Source: Opitutaceae bacterium
GTDB lineage: Bacteria; Verrucomicrobiota; Verrucomicrobiia; Opitutales; Opitutaceae
Assembly: GCA_030693515.1 (NCBI GenBank)
Contig: JAUYAK010000057.1
Location: 62,001 to 126,000 of the forward strand
Length of the DNA: 64,000 nucleotides
Direction of reading: 5' to 3'
Position numbers and translations under genes: made by a program. A model generated the notes under the pieces. That model did no database searches and had not been told where the DNA came from. It saw only the letters and a list, made by a program, of their open reading frames with translations. Below, in pieces: positions 8,517 to 17,085 of the stretch. Every line of letters starts with the position of its first letter. Positions within the stretch are counted from its first letter, which is position 1.

Positions 8517-11440
8517 AAAATCACGGTCCACTCGGGAGCGTTGAGCAACGCCCAGATCACATCCTCGAAGCGGCGGCGCCAGTCCGAATCGAGCCGCGCC
8601 GTCGGCGCATCGCCGCGGCGGGCGGCGGTCTCTTCCTCGAGGCGGAGCGAATTCGCCTCGCTCTTCATGTGGTTGGACCACGCCACATATTTCCGCCTCA
8701 CGGGCGGCGCGGGGGCGGGGTCCGTCCGCGAGACGACGCGTCCCGCGTAGCCGGGCGCGAGCGCCGCGATGTAGGTGTTAGCTTCCTCGGCGGTTGGGGG
8801 GCGCGTGAAGAAGCGCAGAAACAACCGCTCCACGAGTCGCTCGGGCGACTGCTCCTCCAGCGCGAGGCGGGTGAGCCCGTGGTCGTCGCTGAGCCGCGTC
8901 AGCCACGTCATCATGGTGCCGTTGGAGAGTAGCGCGGGCTGCAGGACGTTGGCGGCGTTTTCGCGGATGCCGCTCGACGCGTCGGGCCGCGCCGCCCGCC
9001 AGCCGAAGACCTCCATCACGTCGGCCACCGCCTGGATGCGCGGCAGCATGAGGCTCGGGCGATCGCGCTCGTTGGAGGTGGAGGCGAGCATCCAGGCGCG
9101 CGTCGCGCGCCCGAGGTCGAGGGCGTTTTCGATCGTGCGCACGCTGTCGAGGTCGAGGTTGACGGGTTCGACTGCAAAGGGCTTGCCCGTCGCAGCGAAG
9201 AGCGAGTCCACAAACTGCTCCGCACCGATCCGGCGCGGCGCCGGCGCCACGAAGAGCGGGCTCGGCTCCGTCATCGCCGGATCGGCGGCGCGCTGGTAGG
9301 CGTGCGAACCGAGGATGATCCGCTCGATGGCGCGCAGATCGTAGCCGTTGCGCACGAGTTCGCGGCCGAGCCAGCGCAGCAGCTCCGGGTGCGTGGGGCT
9401 GGATTTTTCCCAGTCGCCCACCGTCTCAACCAAGCCGCGCCCCATCAGGCGCTGCCAGAGACGGTTCACCATGACCTGCGCAAACCGCTCGTTCTGCGGC
9501 GCCGTGATGAGCGCGGCGAGGTGGTCGCGGGAATTGTCGGGCTCCTCGGCGATGGCGGCGGCCGTCGCCTCGTCGCAGAATCGTGCAAAGGGCCAGGCCG
9601 GCGCGACCGTGGTGCCCGGCGCAAGCGTGACCTCAATCAGGGGCATGCGGCCGCCCAAGCGCAGATGATCGAGGGGAACACTGCTCGTGGCGGGAACCTT
9701 GAGCGGCTTCTTCTCCAGCATCGCGGCGAGTTGAAACAGCTCACTCTGCTTGGCGGCGTGCGTCGGCGCATCATGGCAGCGCGCGCATTTCATCTCCACC
9801 CCCAGAAAAGCGCCCGCGAGAATGATGCCCTTGGCGGCCGCCGGCACATCATTTTGCGAGGCAATGCCGAAGCCCGCCGGGCCCCCGAACCGCTCGCTGC
9901 CCTCCTGGCGAATGAGCTCGGTGACAAGCAGGTCGAGCGGCTTGTGATCGATAAGCGACTCGTGCAGCCACCAGCGAAACGGACCGGTGTTGTTGAGCGT
10001 GGGGTTGATGAGGTTCGGATTCTCCGCGAGCACATCAAGCCAGTAGCCCATCTGGTGATCGGCCCCGCGGGGATCGGCGAGCAGACGCTCGATGGCGCGA
10101 GCGCGTCGCGTCGCCGCCGGATCGGACAGAAATCCAGCGATCTCGGCCTCGCTCGGCACCACGCCCACCGTGTCGAGCGACACGCGACGGAGGAACGTGA
10201 GATCATCCGCGAGCGGCGTGGGGCTCCGACGACCGGGCGGGAATTCCGGCCACACCGCACCCTCCGCAATCCAGCGCTCGATCAGCGCCACGTCGCGCGG
10301 GGACAGGCGATCGCCTTTCGCGGGCATCACCTCCTCGGGATCAGAACTCGTGATGCGCTGGAACAGCGCGCTCGCCTTGGGCAGGCCGGGCGCGATGGCC
10401 GGGCCATCGCCGGCCCCGCCGTGCAAGGCGGCGGCGCGTGTGTCGAGGCGGAGTTCGCCTTTCACTTTGGCCCCCTGGTGGCACGAGTAGCAGTGCGCCT
10501 CAAGGATGGGCTTGATCTCGCGGAAAAAATCCACGCCGCCCGATCGCACGCGCGGCGTCTCTTGGGCCGCCGCCTGCGCGATGCGCGCGGCGATGAAATG
10601 ATCGACCGGGTTGTGCGCCGCGAAACCAGCGGCGAGCGTCGGCACCGGAACCTCAGGCGTGGAGGAGAGCCAGGCGTGGGCGGCGGCGCGGCGTTTTTCC
10701 CAATAGCCGGCATGCTGCGCGCGGCGGGCGGCCCGCGCCGCGGCGTTCATCACGGCGAAACGCTCGCGGCGCTCCGCCGTGTAGGCGGCCCACCCGGCGT
10801 CGGTGTAGGGCACCTGCAGTGCTGACGGCGCGAGCAGCCGCCACTCGCCCGTGCCGGCCAGCGACACCGCGACGATCGTCTCACCCAGCTCGGGGCGGAA
10901 GGGCCGTTTGCTTTTCGGCTCGATGCCGCCGATGAGGGTCTCAAGCACGACTTCGCGTGGCGCCGCGTCCTCCCAGGCGATCTCGCCCAGCGCTTCACGG
11001 TTGCCTGGGGGCAGGAAGCGCACGCCGGCATCAAGTTCGATAAACGTCTCCTGCTCCTCGACCGGCAGCTCGCCGGCGTTGCCGACCGCAAATTGCCGCG
11101 GTTGATCAAACGGCGTCTCCAGGACCATCCGGCCCGCCACGCTCAGCCGCGCCGCGCCACGCGAACGCAGCAGCAGGCGATGCCGCCCGGGTGGCAGCGT
11201 AATCGTCGCGCTCGCGCGCACCAGCGTCGGCGAGGCGCGGTCACCGCGCACGCCCGTCGCAACATATTTCAGCGGCAACTCGAAGAGGCCAAACGCGTCC
11301 TCCGCGAACGACTCCGTCGCAGCCGGCTCGGTCGCCGGCCAGCCGCTCCTCAGCACGCCTTCTTCGCAGATTTCCACACGCACCCCGGCCGCCGCGATCG
11401 GCGCAGCCAGCAGGACAAGCAGGGTAAGAAAGCGCGGCAT
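8513..11440 (-). CDS. Secreted PSCyt1/DUF1549/DUF1553 cytochrome-domain protein
   Basis: The product is 975 residues with a signal peptide ([19 protein letters not shown]). Residues 20-280 are beta-rich, including a PA14-like stretch '[20 protein letters not shown]'. A c-type haem motif 'HCYSCH' follows near residue 316-321 (PSCyt1 domain, '[12 protein letters not shown]'). Next come DUF1549 ('[20 protein letters not shown]') with a second CxxCH (CARCHD, near 552), and DUF1553 ('[20 protein letters not shown]', '[13 protein letters not shown]'-like). I took ATG 11440 rather than the TTG at 11458. Such proteins are known from Planctomycetes and Verrucomicrobiota and are thought to act in the periplasm with DUF1501 partners; the reaction is unknown. 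This copy diverges from the two on the plus strand and is the only one with the long N-terminal beta region. Confidence 0.9.
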   Translation of the reverse strand: MPRFLTLLVLLAAPIAAAGVRVEICEEGVLRSGWPATEPAATESFAEDAFGLFELPLKYVATGVRGDRASPTLVRASATITLPPGRHRLLLRSRGAARLSVAGRMVLETPFDQPRQFAVGNAGELPVEEQETFIELDAGVRFLPPGNREALGEIAWEDAAPREVVLETLIGGIEPKSKRPFRPELGETIVAVSLAGTGEWRLLAPSALQVPYTDAGWAAYTAERRERFAVMNAAARAARRAQHAGYWEKRRAAAHAWLSSTPEVPVPTLAAGFAAHNPVDHFIAARIAQAAAQETPRVRSGGVDFFREIKPILEAHCYSCHQGAKVKGELRLDTRAAALHGGAGDGPAIAPGLPKASALFQRITSSDPEEVMPAKGDRLSPRDVALIERWIAEGAVWPEFPPGRRSPTPLADDLTFLRRVSLDTVGVVPSEAEIAGFLSDPAATRRARAIERLLADPRGADHQMGYWLDVLAENPNLINPTLNNTGPFRWWLHESLIDHKPLDLLVTELIRQEGSERFGGPAGFGIASQNDVPAAAKGIILAGAFLGVEMKCARCHDAPTHAAKQSELFQLAAMLEKKPLKVPATSSVPLDHLRLGGRMPLIEVTLAPGTTVAPAWPFARFCDEATAAAIAEEPDNSRDHLAALITAPQNERFAQVMVNRLWQRLMGRGLVETVGDWEKSSPTHPELLRWLGRELVRNGYDLRAIERIILGSHAYQRAADPAMTEPSPLFVAPAPRRIGAEQFVDSLFAATGKPFAVEPVNLDLDSVRTIENALDLGRATRAWMLASTSNERDRPSLMLPRIQAVADVMEVFGWRAARPDASSGIRENAANVLQPALLSNGTMMTWLTRLSDDHGLTRLALEEQSPERLVERLFLRFFTRPPTAEEANTYIAALAPGYAGRVVSRTDPAPAPPVRRKYVAWSNHMKSEANSLRLEEETAARRGDAPTARLDSDWRRRFEDVIWALLNAPEWTVIL

Positions 11441-11495
11441 GGAGGGTGCACGCAGCAAATGGGCTCCGGCCGCAGACGCACGCGCCGCCGCATGA

Positions 11496-11507
11496 CACTT
11501 TCGTGCG
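11496..11507. promoter_or_regulatory. Second copy of the CACTTTCGTGCG motif
   Basis: This is an exact copy, in the same orientation, of the 12-mer at 4379-4390. It lies 56-67 bases upstream of the DUF1549/DUF1553 start at 11440 and beyond the 3' end of the AraC-type regulator gene. It could be an operator or part of a promoter for the minus-strand operon. The evidence is positional only. Confidence 0.3.
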
Positions 11508-11527
11508 ATGGCGCGCCAAGCCTCGCG

Positions 11528-12289
11528 CTACCCTCGCGCCGGCGCGAACCGCAGCCGATACTCGCGCGGGCTCAGGCCGGTCTCGGCGCGGAAGGCCCGT
11601 GTGAAGTGACTCTGATCATAGAAGCCACAATCGAGCGCAATCCGGCCGACCGTGACCGCCGTCGTCTCCAGCCGGCGGCGCGCCATAATCAGCCGCACGC
11701 GCAGCACGTAGTCGCCGAGGCTCATGTCAAAAAGCCGGCGGAATTCCCGTTGAAGCTGGCTCGCCGAGAGGTGGGCGCATTTCGCGATGTCGGCCACCGC
11801 GATGCGCTCGCCGTAGTGCGCCAGCACAAATTCGCAGGCGCGCGTGAGCCGCTGGTAATCGCCCGGCGCGCCGCCCGCGCGGTCGTAGGGCCGCATCACA
11901 CCCGCGATGCCGATCACGGCGCCGTTTGGTCCACGGACGGGAAACTTGCTGGAGACATACCAGCGCGGCATGCCATCCGCCCCCCGCACCAGCCACACCT
12001 GATCGATGAGCGGCTGGCCCGCCGCCATCACGCGCCGATCCTCCTCCACGTATTGCGACGCCAGGGCGGGCGGGTGGAAGTCGAAATCGGTCTTTCCGAC
12101 CATCGCCCGTTCGTCCGCGCAGCCGTGGAGCGCGCACTCGCTGCGGTTCACCTTCACGTAGCGGTGCTCGCGGTCTTTGATGAAAAGATAGACCTCCGGC
12201 AGCACATCGAACATCTCGGCAAACATGATGGGCTCCGTCACCTCGCGGAAAAATTCCACCGTTCTCGGGCTGCGGCTGGGTCCGGTCAT
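11528..12289 (-). CDS. PAS-domain AraC-family transcriptional regulator
   Basis: This 253-residue protein has an N-terminal PAS domain (about 20-130: 'MFDVLPEVYLFIKDREHRYV', 'MVGKTDFDFHPPALA', 'WYVSSKFPVRG', 'IGIAGVMRPY'). A C-terminal AraC DNA-binding domain holds two helix-turn-helix units ('IAVADIAKCAHLSASQLQREF' region and 'VGRIALDCGFYDQSHFTRAF'). The FYDQSHFTRAFR segment is the family signature. It is transcribed divergently from the DUF1549 gene at 12360 across 70 bases, so it plausibly controls that operon and perhaps its own gene. PAS-AraC fusions of this layout are common in Verrucomicrobiota and Planctomycetes near exported-protein loci. The ligand or signal is not evident. Confidence 0.92.
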   Translation of the reverse strand: MTGPSRSPRTVEFFREVTEPIMFAEMFDVLPEVYLFIKDREHRYVKVNRSECALHGCADERAMVGKTDFDFHPPALASQYVEEDRRVMAAGQPLIDQVWLVRGADGMPRWYVSSKFPVRGPNGAVIGIAGVMRPYDRAGGAPGDYQRLTRACEFVLAHYGERIAVADIAKCAHLSASQLQREFRRLFDMSLGDYVLRVRLIMARRRLETTAVTVGRIALDCGFYDQSHFTRAFRAETGLSPREYRLRFAPARG

Positions 12290-12290
12290 G

Positions 12291-12313
12291 CGCGGTTATT
12301 ACAAAAACCCGCG
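12291..12313. promoter_or_regulatory. Inverted repeat in the divergent regulator promoter region
   Basis: CGCGGTT and AACCCGCG flank an AT-rich 8-base centre (ATTACAAA), with one bulged base. The site lies in the 70-base divergent gap, immediately upstream of the regulator start at 12289. It is the most AT-rich patch in the gap and could be an operator or overlap a promoter. Confidence 0.35.
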
Positions 12314-12359
12314 CCCTGCGTCAAAGCCAGTCTCGGGCGACTGTGGCACACTCTCCCTC

Positions 12360-15300
12360 ATGCCCCGCCCCGGTCGTTACCCCGTCCTTTGCATCGCGCT
12401 GGCCGCGGTCGCGGCGGCGGCCGAACCCGCCCGGCTGGACTTCAACCGCGACATCCGCCCCATCCTTTCGGAGAACTGCTTCCAATGCCACGGCCAGGAC
12501 CCGGCGAAGCGCGAGGCAAAGCTCCGGCTCGACGAACGCGAGAGCGCCACGCTCGCCCGCGACGGCATCGCCGCAATCGTGCCCGGGAAACCCGATGACA
12601 GCGAACTTCTGCGCCGCGTCCTGTCGAAGGACAGCTCAGAGCTGATGCCGCCCCCCGAGTCGCACAAGAAAGTCACACCCGCCCAGGCTCAACTGCTGAG
12701 CCGCTGGATCTCCGAGGGCGCAGGCTACGAAAAGCACTGGGCGTTCATCGCGCCTGTGAAGCGCCCCGTGCCCGCGACGGCTTTCGCCGGAGAGGGAGCG
12801 ACGGAGAGACGGAGCGACGCGGAGAAAACCAATCCCCCCTCCATCTCTCCTTCTCTCCGTCTACCCCCGAACCCCATCGACTTGTTCGTCCACGCAAAAC
12901 TCCAGCAGCAGACCCTGCGTCCTTCGACCCCCGCCCCGCCCGCGATCTGGCTCCGTCGCGCGAGCCTCGATCTCACCGGTTTGCCGCTGACCTTGGCGGA
13001 GCTGGATACGTTTGCCGCCGATGTCGCCCAACGCGGCGACGCCGCCTACGCTGCCGCCGCCGACCGCCTGCTGGCCTCGCCTCACTACGGCGAACGCCAA
13101 GCCGTCGAGTGGCTCGACGCCGCGCGCTACGCCGATACCCACGGCTTCAACAACGACTCCGCCCGCACCATGTGGCGCTGGCGCGACTGGGTGATCGAAG
13201 CCTTCAATGCCAACCTCCCCTACGATCGCTTCATCACGGAGCAGCTCGCCGGCGATCTGCTGCCCCGGCCCACCCTCGAGCAGCGCATCGCCACCGGTTT
13301 CGGCCGAAACCATGTGATCAATTCCGAAGGCGGCATCATCGCCGAGGAATACCGCGTCGAGTATGTCGCCGACCGCGTGCGCACGGTGAGCACCGCCTGG
13401 CTCGGCCTCACGATGGAATGCGCCAAGTGCCACGACCACAAATTCGACCCCGTCACGCAGCACGACTACTACCGGCTGTTCGCCTTCTTCAACAACGTGC
13501 CCGAGCACGGCGAGGATGGCCGCGTGGCCAACGCCGTCCCGATGATCCCCGCGCCTACGCGCGCCCAGCAAGCCGTGCTCACCGCGCAGGAGCAGAGAAT
13601 CGCGGAACTCGACGCGCTGCTCCGCGAATCGGAAAAAACCCGACCCGCAGACACCGCCGCGCGCACCTCGAGCACTCGTGCTTCCGCTCCGGTTGCCGCG
13701 AACCACGGTGTGCCCCTGCTCGTGCCCTACGATGCGCCCCCTTCGGATTCCGTCACGCCGGTGGTGCCCGCCGCGAAGCTTGATTTCACCGCCAAGGCCG
13801 GCGCCGCCCTCGCCTTCTGGTTGCGCCCCGACGCGGACAATCCCCGTGATGTCCCGCTCCTGTCGGCGCTCAACCACCGCGGCAATCCCGATGATTCCCA
13901 GTTCGGCAAAGGCCGCGAAATCCGTCTCATCGATGGCGAAATCGAGATTCGCCTCAGCGATCGCTTTCCCGTCTATGCCACGATCGTCCGCAGCGCGGGC
14001 GCGCGGATTCAGCCCGGTGCGTGGCGTCACGTCGCCCTGAGCTACGCCGGTGGCAAACGCGCCGCCGCGCTCCGCCTCTGGATCGACGGCCGCGAGGTCG
14101 CGCTGCGCGTGCTGCACGACGGCCAGCAGGCCGAGCCGCCCAAGAAGGATTTTCTCGTCGGCGCCGACAACGCCCCCGACGGCGCGCGTTGGCGCGGCGA
14201 GCTGCGGCAGCTTCGCGGCTTTCCCTCCGCCATCGGCACCGAGGTCGCGCGCGCTGAATTTTTGTCCTCGGCCGAGGAACTCGCGCCCGCCGCCGCCGCG
14301 CGGGCCGCGGACCTCGCGGCGAAGCCATTTTTCCAACCGCGCGAGGCGCTCTGGGAAGACCACCTGGCGCTCCGGCGCAGCCTGCCCACCGCGATGGTGA
14401 TGGAGGAAATGTCGCCGCCCCGTCCGGCGCATGTGCTCACGCGCGGCAACTACGACGCCCCGGGCGAACGCGTCGAGCCCGGCGTGCCCGAGTCGCTCAT
14501 CGCGCCGTGGCCCGCCGGCGCGCCGCGCAACCGCCTCGGCCTCGCCCAATGGTTCACCCAGCGCGATCACCCGCTGACCGCGCGGGTCGTCGTCAACCGT
14601 TTCTGGGCGCAGCTCTTCGGCACCGGACTCGTCAAGACGCTCGAAGATTTCGGTTCGCAGAGCGAATGGCCCAGCCACCCCGAACTGCTCGACTGGCTCG
14701 CGCGCGATTTCATCGACAGAGGCTGGGACGTGAAGGCGCTGCTTCGCTCCATCGTCCTCTCCGCCACCTACCGCCAGGACAGCGCCGTCTCGCCCGCCCT
14801 CCTCGCCCGTGATCCGGAGAACCGCCTGCTCGCGCGCGGTCCGCGCGTGCGCCTCCCCGCCGAGACGATCCGCGATCAGGCGCTCGCTATTTCTGGCCTG
14901 CTCGCGCCGCGCCTCGGCGGGCCAAGCGTGTTTCCCTATCAGCCGGAGAAACTCTACGAGGGCATCGTCGTCGGCGCGGCCTATCCGAGCACGACCTGGA
15001 CGCCGAGCACCGGCGAGGACCTGCACCGGCGCAGTCTCTATACATTCTGGAAACGCACCGTGCCGCATCCCGCGATGATCGCATTTGATGCGCCTGACCG
15101 GGAGTTCTGCACCGTGCGCCGTTCGCGCACCAACACGCCCCTCCAAGCCCTCGCGCTCTGGAATGAGCCCGGTCTCCTTGAGGCGGCCCGTCACCTCGGC
15201 GCGCGCCTGCTCCGCGAGGGTGGCGCCGACGATGCGACGCGCGTGGCCTTCGCCTTCCGCCTCGCGACCGCGCGGCCACCGCGCCCCGAGGAGACCCGGG

Positions 15301-15482
15301 TGCTGGCCGCGGCGCTCGCGCGTTTCCGCATCGATTTCTCCACCACCCCCGCCGATGCCGCCGCACTGCTTCGTGTCGGCGCCACCGCCGTCGATGCCTC
15401 CCTGCCGCCCGCCGACCTCGCCGCCGCCACCAGCGTCGCCAGCATGATCCTGAGCCTTGACGAAACGATCACCAAAAACTGA
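12360..15482 (+). CDS. Secreted PSCyt1/DUF1549/LamG/DUF1553 cytochrome-domain protein
   Basis: The product is 1040 residues with a signal peptide (ends '...VAAAAEP'). A PSCyt1 haem domain carries C40-x-x-C-H44 in '[13 protein letters not shown]'. A low-complexity linker (about 143-168) precedes '[13 protein letters not shown]', the start of DUF1549, which contains a second CxxCH ([11 protein letters not shown], Cys354). A LamG/concanavalin-like domain sits at about 460-640 ('[11 protein letters not shown]', '[12 protein letters not shown]', '[10 protein letters not shown]'). DUF1553 closes the protein ('[20 protein letters not shown]', '[18 protein letters not shown]'). ATG 12360 was chosen for the signal peptide; the frame is open back to 12225 but that part overlaps the AraC gene. 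The linker DNA is a GAGA-type inverted repeat. The LamG insert is absent from the neighbouring paralogue at 17082 and may bind carbohydrate. Confidence 0.92.
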   Translation: MPRPGRYPVLCIALAAVAAAAEPARLDFNRDIRPILSENCFQCHGQDPAKREAKLRLDERESATLARDGIAAIVPGKPDDSELLRRVLSKDSSELMPPPESHKKVTPAQAQLLSRWISEGAGYEKHWAFIAPVKRPVPATAFAGEGATERRSDAEKTNPPSISPSLRLPPNPIDLFVHAKLQQQTLRPSTPAPPAIWLRRASLDLTGLPLTLAELDTFAADVAQRGDAAYAAAADRLLASPHYGERQAVEWLDAARYADTHGFNNDSARTMWRWRDWVIEAFNANLPYDRFITEQLAGDLLPRPTLEQRIATGFGRNHVINSEGGIIAEEYRVEYVADRVRTVSTAWLGLTMECAKCHDHKFDPVTQHDYYRLFAFFNNVPEHGEDGRVANAVPMIPAPTRAQQAVLTAQEQRIAELDALLRESEKTRPADTAARTSSTRASAPVAANHGVPLLVPYDAPPSDSVTPVVPAAKLDFTAKAGAALAFWLRPDADNPRDVPLLSALNHRGNPDDSQFGKGREIRLIDGEIEIRLSDRFPVYATIVRSAGARIQPGAWRHVALSYAGGKRAAALRLWIDGREVALRVLHDGQQAEPPKKDFLVGADNAPDGARWRGELRQLRGFPSAIGTEVARAEFLSSAEELAPAAAARAADLAAKPFFQPREALWEDHLALRRSLPTAMVMEEMSPPRPAHVLTRGNYDAPGERVEPGVPESLIAPWPAGAPRNRLGLAQWFTQRDHPLTARVVVNRFWAQLFGTGLVKTLEDFGSQSEWPSHPELLDWLARDFIDRGWDVKALLRSIVLSATYRQDSAVSPALLARDPENRLLARGPRVRLPAETIRDQALAISGLLAPRLGGPSVFPYQPEKLYEGIVVGAAYPSTTWTPSTGEDLHRRSLYTFWKRTVPHPAMIAFDAPDREFCTVRRSRTNTPLQALALWNEPGLLEAARHLGARLLREGGADDATRVAFAFRLATARPPRPEETRVLAAALARFRIDFSTTPADAAALLRVGATAVDASLPPADLAAATSVASMILSLDETITKN
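12800..12861. repeat. GAGA-type inverted repeat inside the DUF1549 gene
   Basis: Left arm 12800-12823 (core GACGGAGAGACGGAG) pairs with right arm 12840-12861 (reverse complement core GACGGAGAGAAGGAG) around a 16-base loop. It is in frame and encodes the Arg/Ser/Pro-rich linker between the PSCyt1 and DUF1549 domains. It belongs to the same family as the intergenic element at 7154-7225. Confidence 0.75.
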
Positions 15483-15483
15483 C

Positions 15484-15606
15484 GGGAGAAGAACGCGAGA
15501 CATGGAAGACCTCTCAAGAACGCCAGACCCCGCCCACCATCAACTCCCGCCCTAGCGTCTTGCTCGTCCCTCCCGTCTCCCCCTCTTCCAAGTCTCCCCC
15601 TCTTCC
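15484..15606. repeat. Polypurine/polypyrimidine repeat-rich intergenic gap
   Basis: The 127-base gap between the DUF1549 gene and its DUF1501 partner contains GAAGAACGCGAGA near its left end. Two copies of TCTCCCCCTCTTCC lie at about 15578-15606. Both 13-14-mers recur at 17508-17543 inside the next DUF1549 gene. No promoter or gene is evident in the gap. Confidence 0.6.
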
Positions 15607-15609
15607 TCG

Positions 15610-17085
15610 ATGTCCTGCCATCAATACGAAGCCTTCCATTCGCGCCGCGCTTTCATTGCGCAATCCGGCCTCGGCCTCGGCTCCGCCGCGCTCGCCTCTC
15701 TCTTCCCCCGCGACCTTCTTGCCGCCTCCGCTCCCTCCGTCTCTCCGTCCCTTCCTCTCTCCGTCTCTCCGTCTTCCGCCTCCGGCCTGCACTTCCCCCC
15801 GAAAGCCAAACGCGTCATCTGTCTCTTCCAATCCGGCGGCCCCTCGCACCTCGATTTGCTCGATGAGAAGCCGCTGCTCTCCGCGCGCTTCAACGAGGAC
15901 CTGCCCGACTCCGTCCGGCGCGGCCAGCGCATCACCGGCATGGTCGCCTCGCAGGCGCGGCTGGCGGTGCAGCCCAGCAAGTTTGCGTTTCAGCCCGGCG
16001 GGCAATGCGGCACGCGCATCAGCGATCTCCTGCCGCACACGCGCGATATCGCGGACGATATCTGCGTCCTTCGCTCGCTGCACACCGAGGCCATCAACCA
16101 CGACCCGGCGATCACGTTCTTCCAGAGCGGCAGCCAGTTGCCCGGCCGCCCGAGCATGGGCGCCTGGGTGGACTACGGGCTCGGGCGCCTGAGCGACAAT
16201 CTGCCGGCCTTCGTCGTGCTCGTCTCCGTCAACGCCAAGCGTTCCGGCCAGGGCCTGCTCGCCCGGCTCTGGGGCAACGGCTTTCTGCCGAGCGCGCACC
16301 AAGGCGTGCAGTTCCGCAGCGCCGGCGAACCCGTGCTCTACCTCAACGATCCCGAGGGCCTCACGCGCGCGCGACGTCGCGCGATGCTCGACGGCATCGG
16401 CGAACTCAACCGCCTCCAGCACGCGCAGAGCGGCGACCCCGAGGTCGAGACCCGCATCGCGCAGTTCGAACTCGCCTACCGGATGCAGGCCAGCGTGCCT
16501 GAACTCATGGACCTCAAGGGCGAAAGCGCCGCCACGCTTGAGAGCTACGGCCCAGACGCCCAGACGCCCGGCTCCTTTGCGCGCAACTGCCTGCTCGCCC
16601 GCCGCCTCGCCGAGCGCGGCGTGCGCTTCATCCAGCTCTACCACCGCGACTGGGATCATCACGGCGGCCTGCACGACAGCCTGCCCCACATCGCCAAGGA
16701 CGTCGATCAGCCCAGCGCCGCTCTCGTCCGCGACCTCAAGCAGCGCGGCCTGCTCGACGACACGCTCGTGATCTGGGGCGGAGAATTTGGCCGCACGCCC
16801 TACGCCCAAGGCGACGCCCACCGGGAAAAATACGGCCGCGATCACCACGGCAAGGCTTTCTCCATCTGGATGGCCGGCGCCGGCATCAAGCCCGGCACGA
16901 CTTACGGCGCGAGCGACGACTTCGGCTTCAACGTCGCGGAGCACCCCGTCCATATCCACGATCTGCAAGCGACCATCCTCCACCAACTCGGCATCGACCA
17001 CGAGCGCTTGACGTATAGGTTCCAAGGCCGCCAGTTCCGCCTGACCGATGTGCATGGGCACGTCGTGAAAGGCATCCTGACATGA
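15610..17085 (+). CDS. Exported DUF1501 protein
   Basis: The 491-residue DUF1501 protein has a Tat-like signal ('SRRAFIAQSGLGLGSAALAS'). A short Ser/Pro-rich linker (about 43-60) follows, then 'KRVICLFQSGGPSHLDLLDE', 'CVLRSLHTEAINHDPAITFF', 'GRPSMGAWVDYGLG', 'GVRFIQLYHRDWDHHGG', 'LVIWGGEFGRTPYAQGD' and the C-terminal 'FRLTDVHGHVVKGIL'. It pairs with the DUF1549/LamG protein upstream. Its stop overlaps the next DUF1549 gene by four bases (ATGA at 17082-17085), so all these genes are probably one transcript. It is closely related to the DUF1501 protein at 19737-21203. The linker DNA contains GAGA-type repeat sequence absent from that paralogue. Confidence 0.92.
   Translation: MSCHQYEAFHSRRAFIAQSGLGLGSAALASLFPRDLLAASAPSVSPSLPLSVSPSSASGLHFPPKAKRVICLFQSGGPSHLDLLDEKPLLSARFNEDLPDSVRRGQRITGMVASQARLAVQPSKFAFQPGGQCGTRISDLLPHTRDIADDICVLRSLHTEAINHDPAITFFQSGSQLPGRPSMGAWVDYGLGRLSDNLPAFVVLVSVNAKRSGQGLLARLWGNGFLPSAHQGVQFRSAGEPVLYLNDPEGLTRARRRAMLDGIGELNRLQHAQSGDPEVETRIAQFELAYRMQASVPELMDLKGESAATLESYGPDAQTPGSFARNCLLARRLAERGVRFIQLYHRDWDHHGGLHDSLPHIAKDVDQPSAALVRDLKQRGLLDDTLVIWGGEFGRTPYAQGDAHREKYGRDHHGKAFSIWMAGAGIKPGTTYGASDDFGFNVAEHPVHIHDLQATILHQLGIDHERLTYRFQGRQFRLTDVHGHVVKGILT
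15738..15782. repeat. Pyrimidine repeat inside the DUF1501 gene
   Basis: CCGTCTCTCCGTC occurs twice within about 35 bases. The first copy extends to CCGTCTCTCCGTCCC, identical to the right arm of the intergenic element at 7202-7216. It is translated as a Ser/Pro-rich linker just after the export signal. Low complexity partly explains the match, but the paralogous gene at 19737 encodes an unrelated linker there. Confidence 0.55.

Noticed and set aside
12861-15503. Open frame of about 880 codons on the minus strand opposite the LamG/DUF1549 gene
   Set aside because: It is a shadow of the high-GC plus-strand gene. The product is Arg/Gly/Glu-rich without domain features, while the plus strand has clear haem, DUF1549, LamG and DUF1553 motifs.
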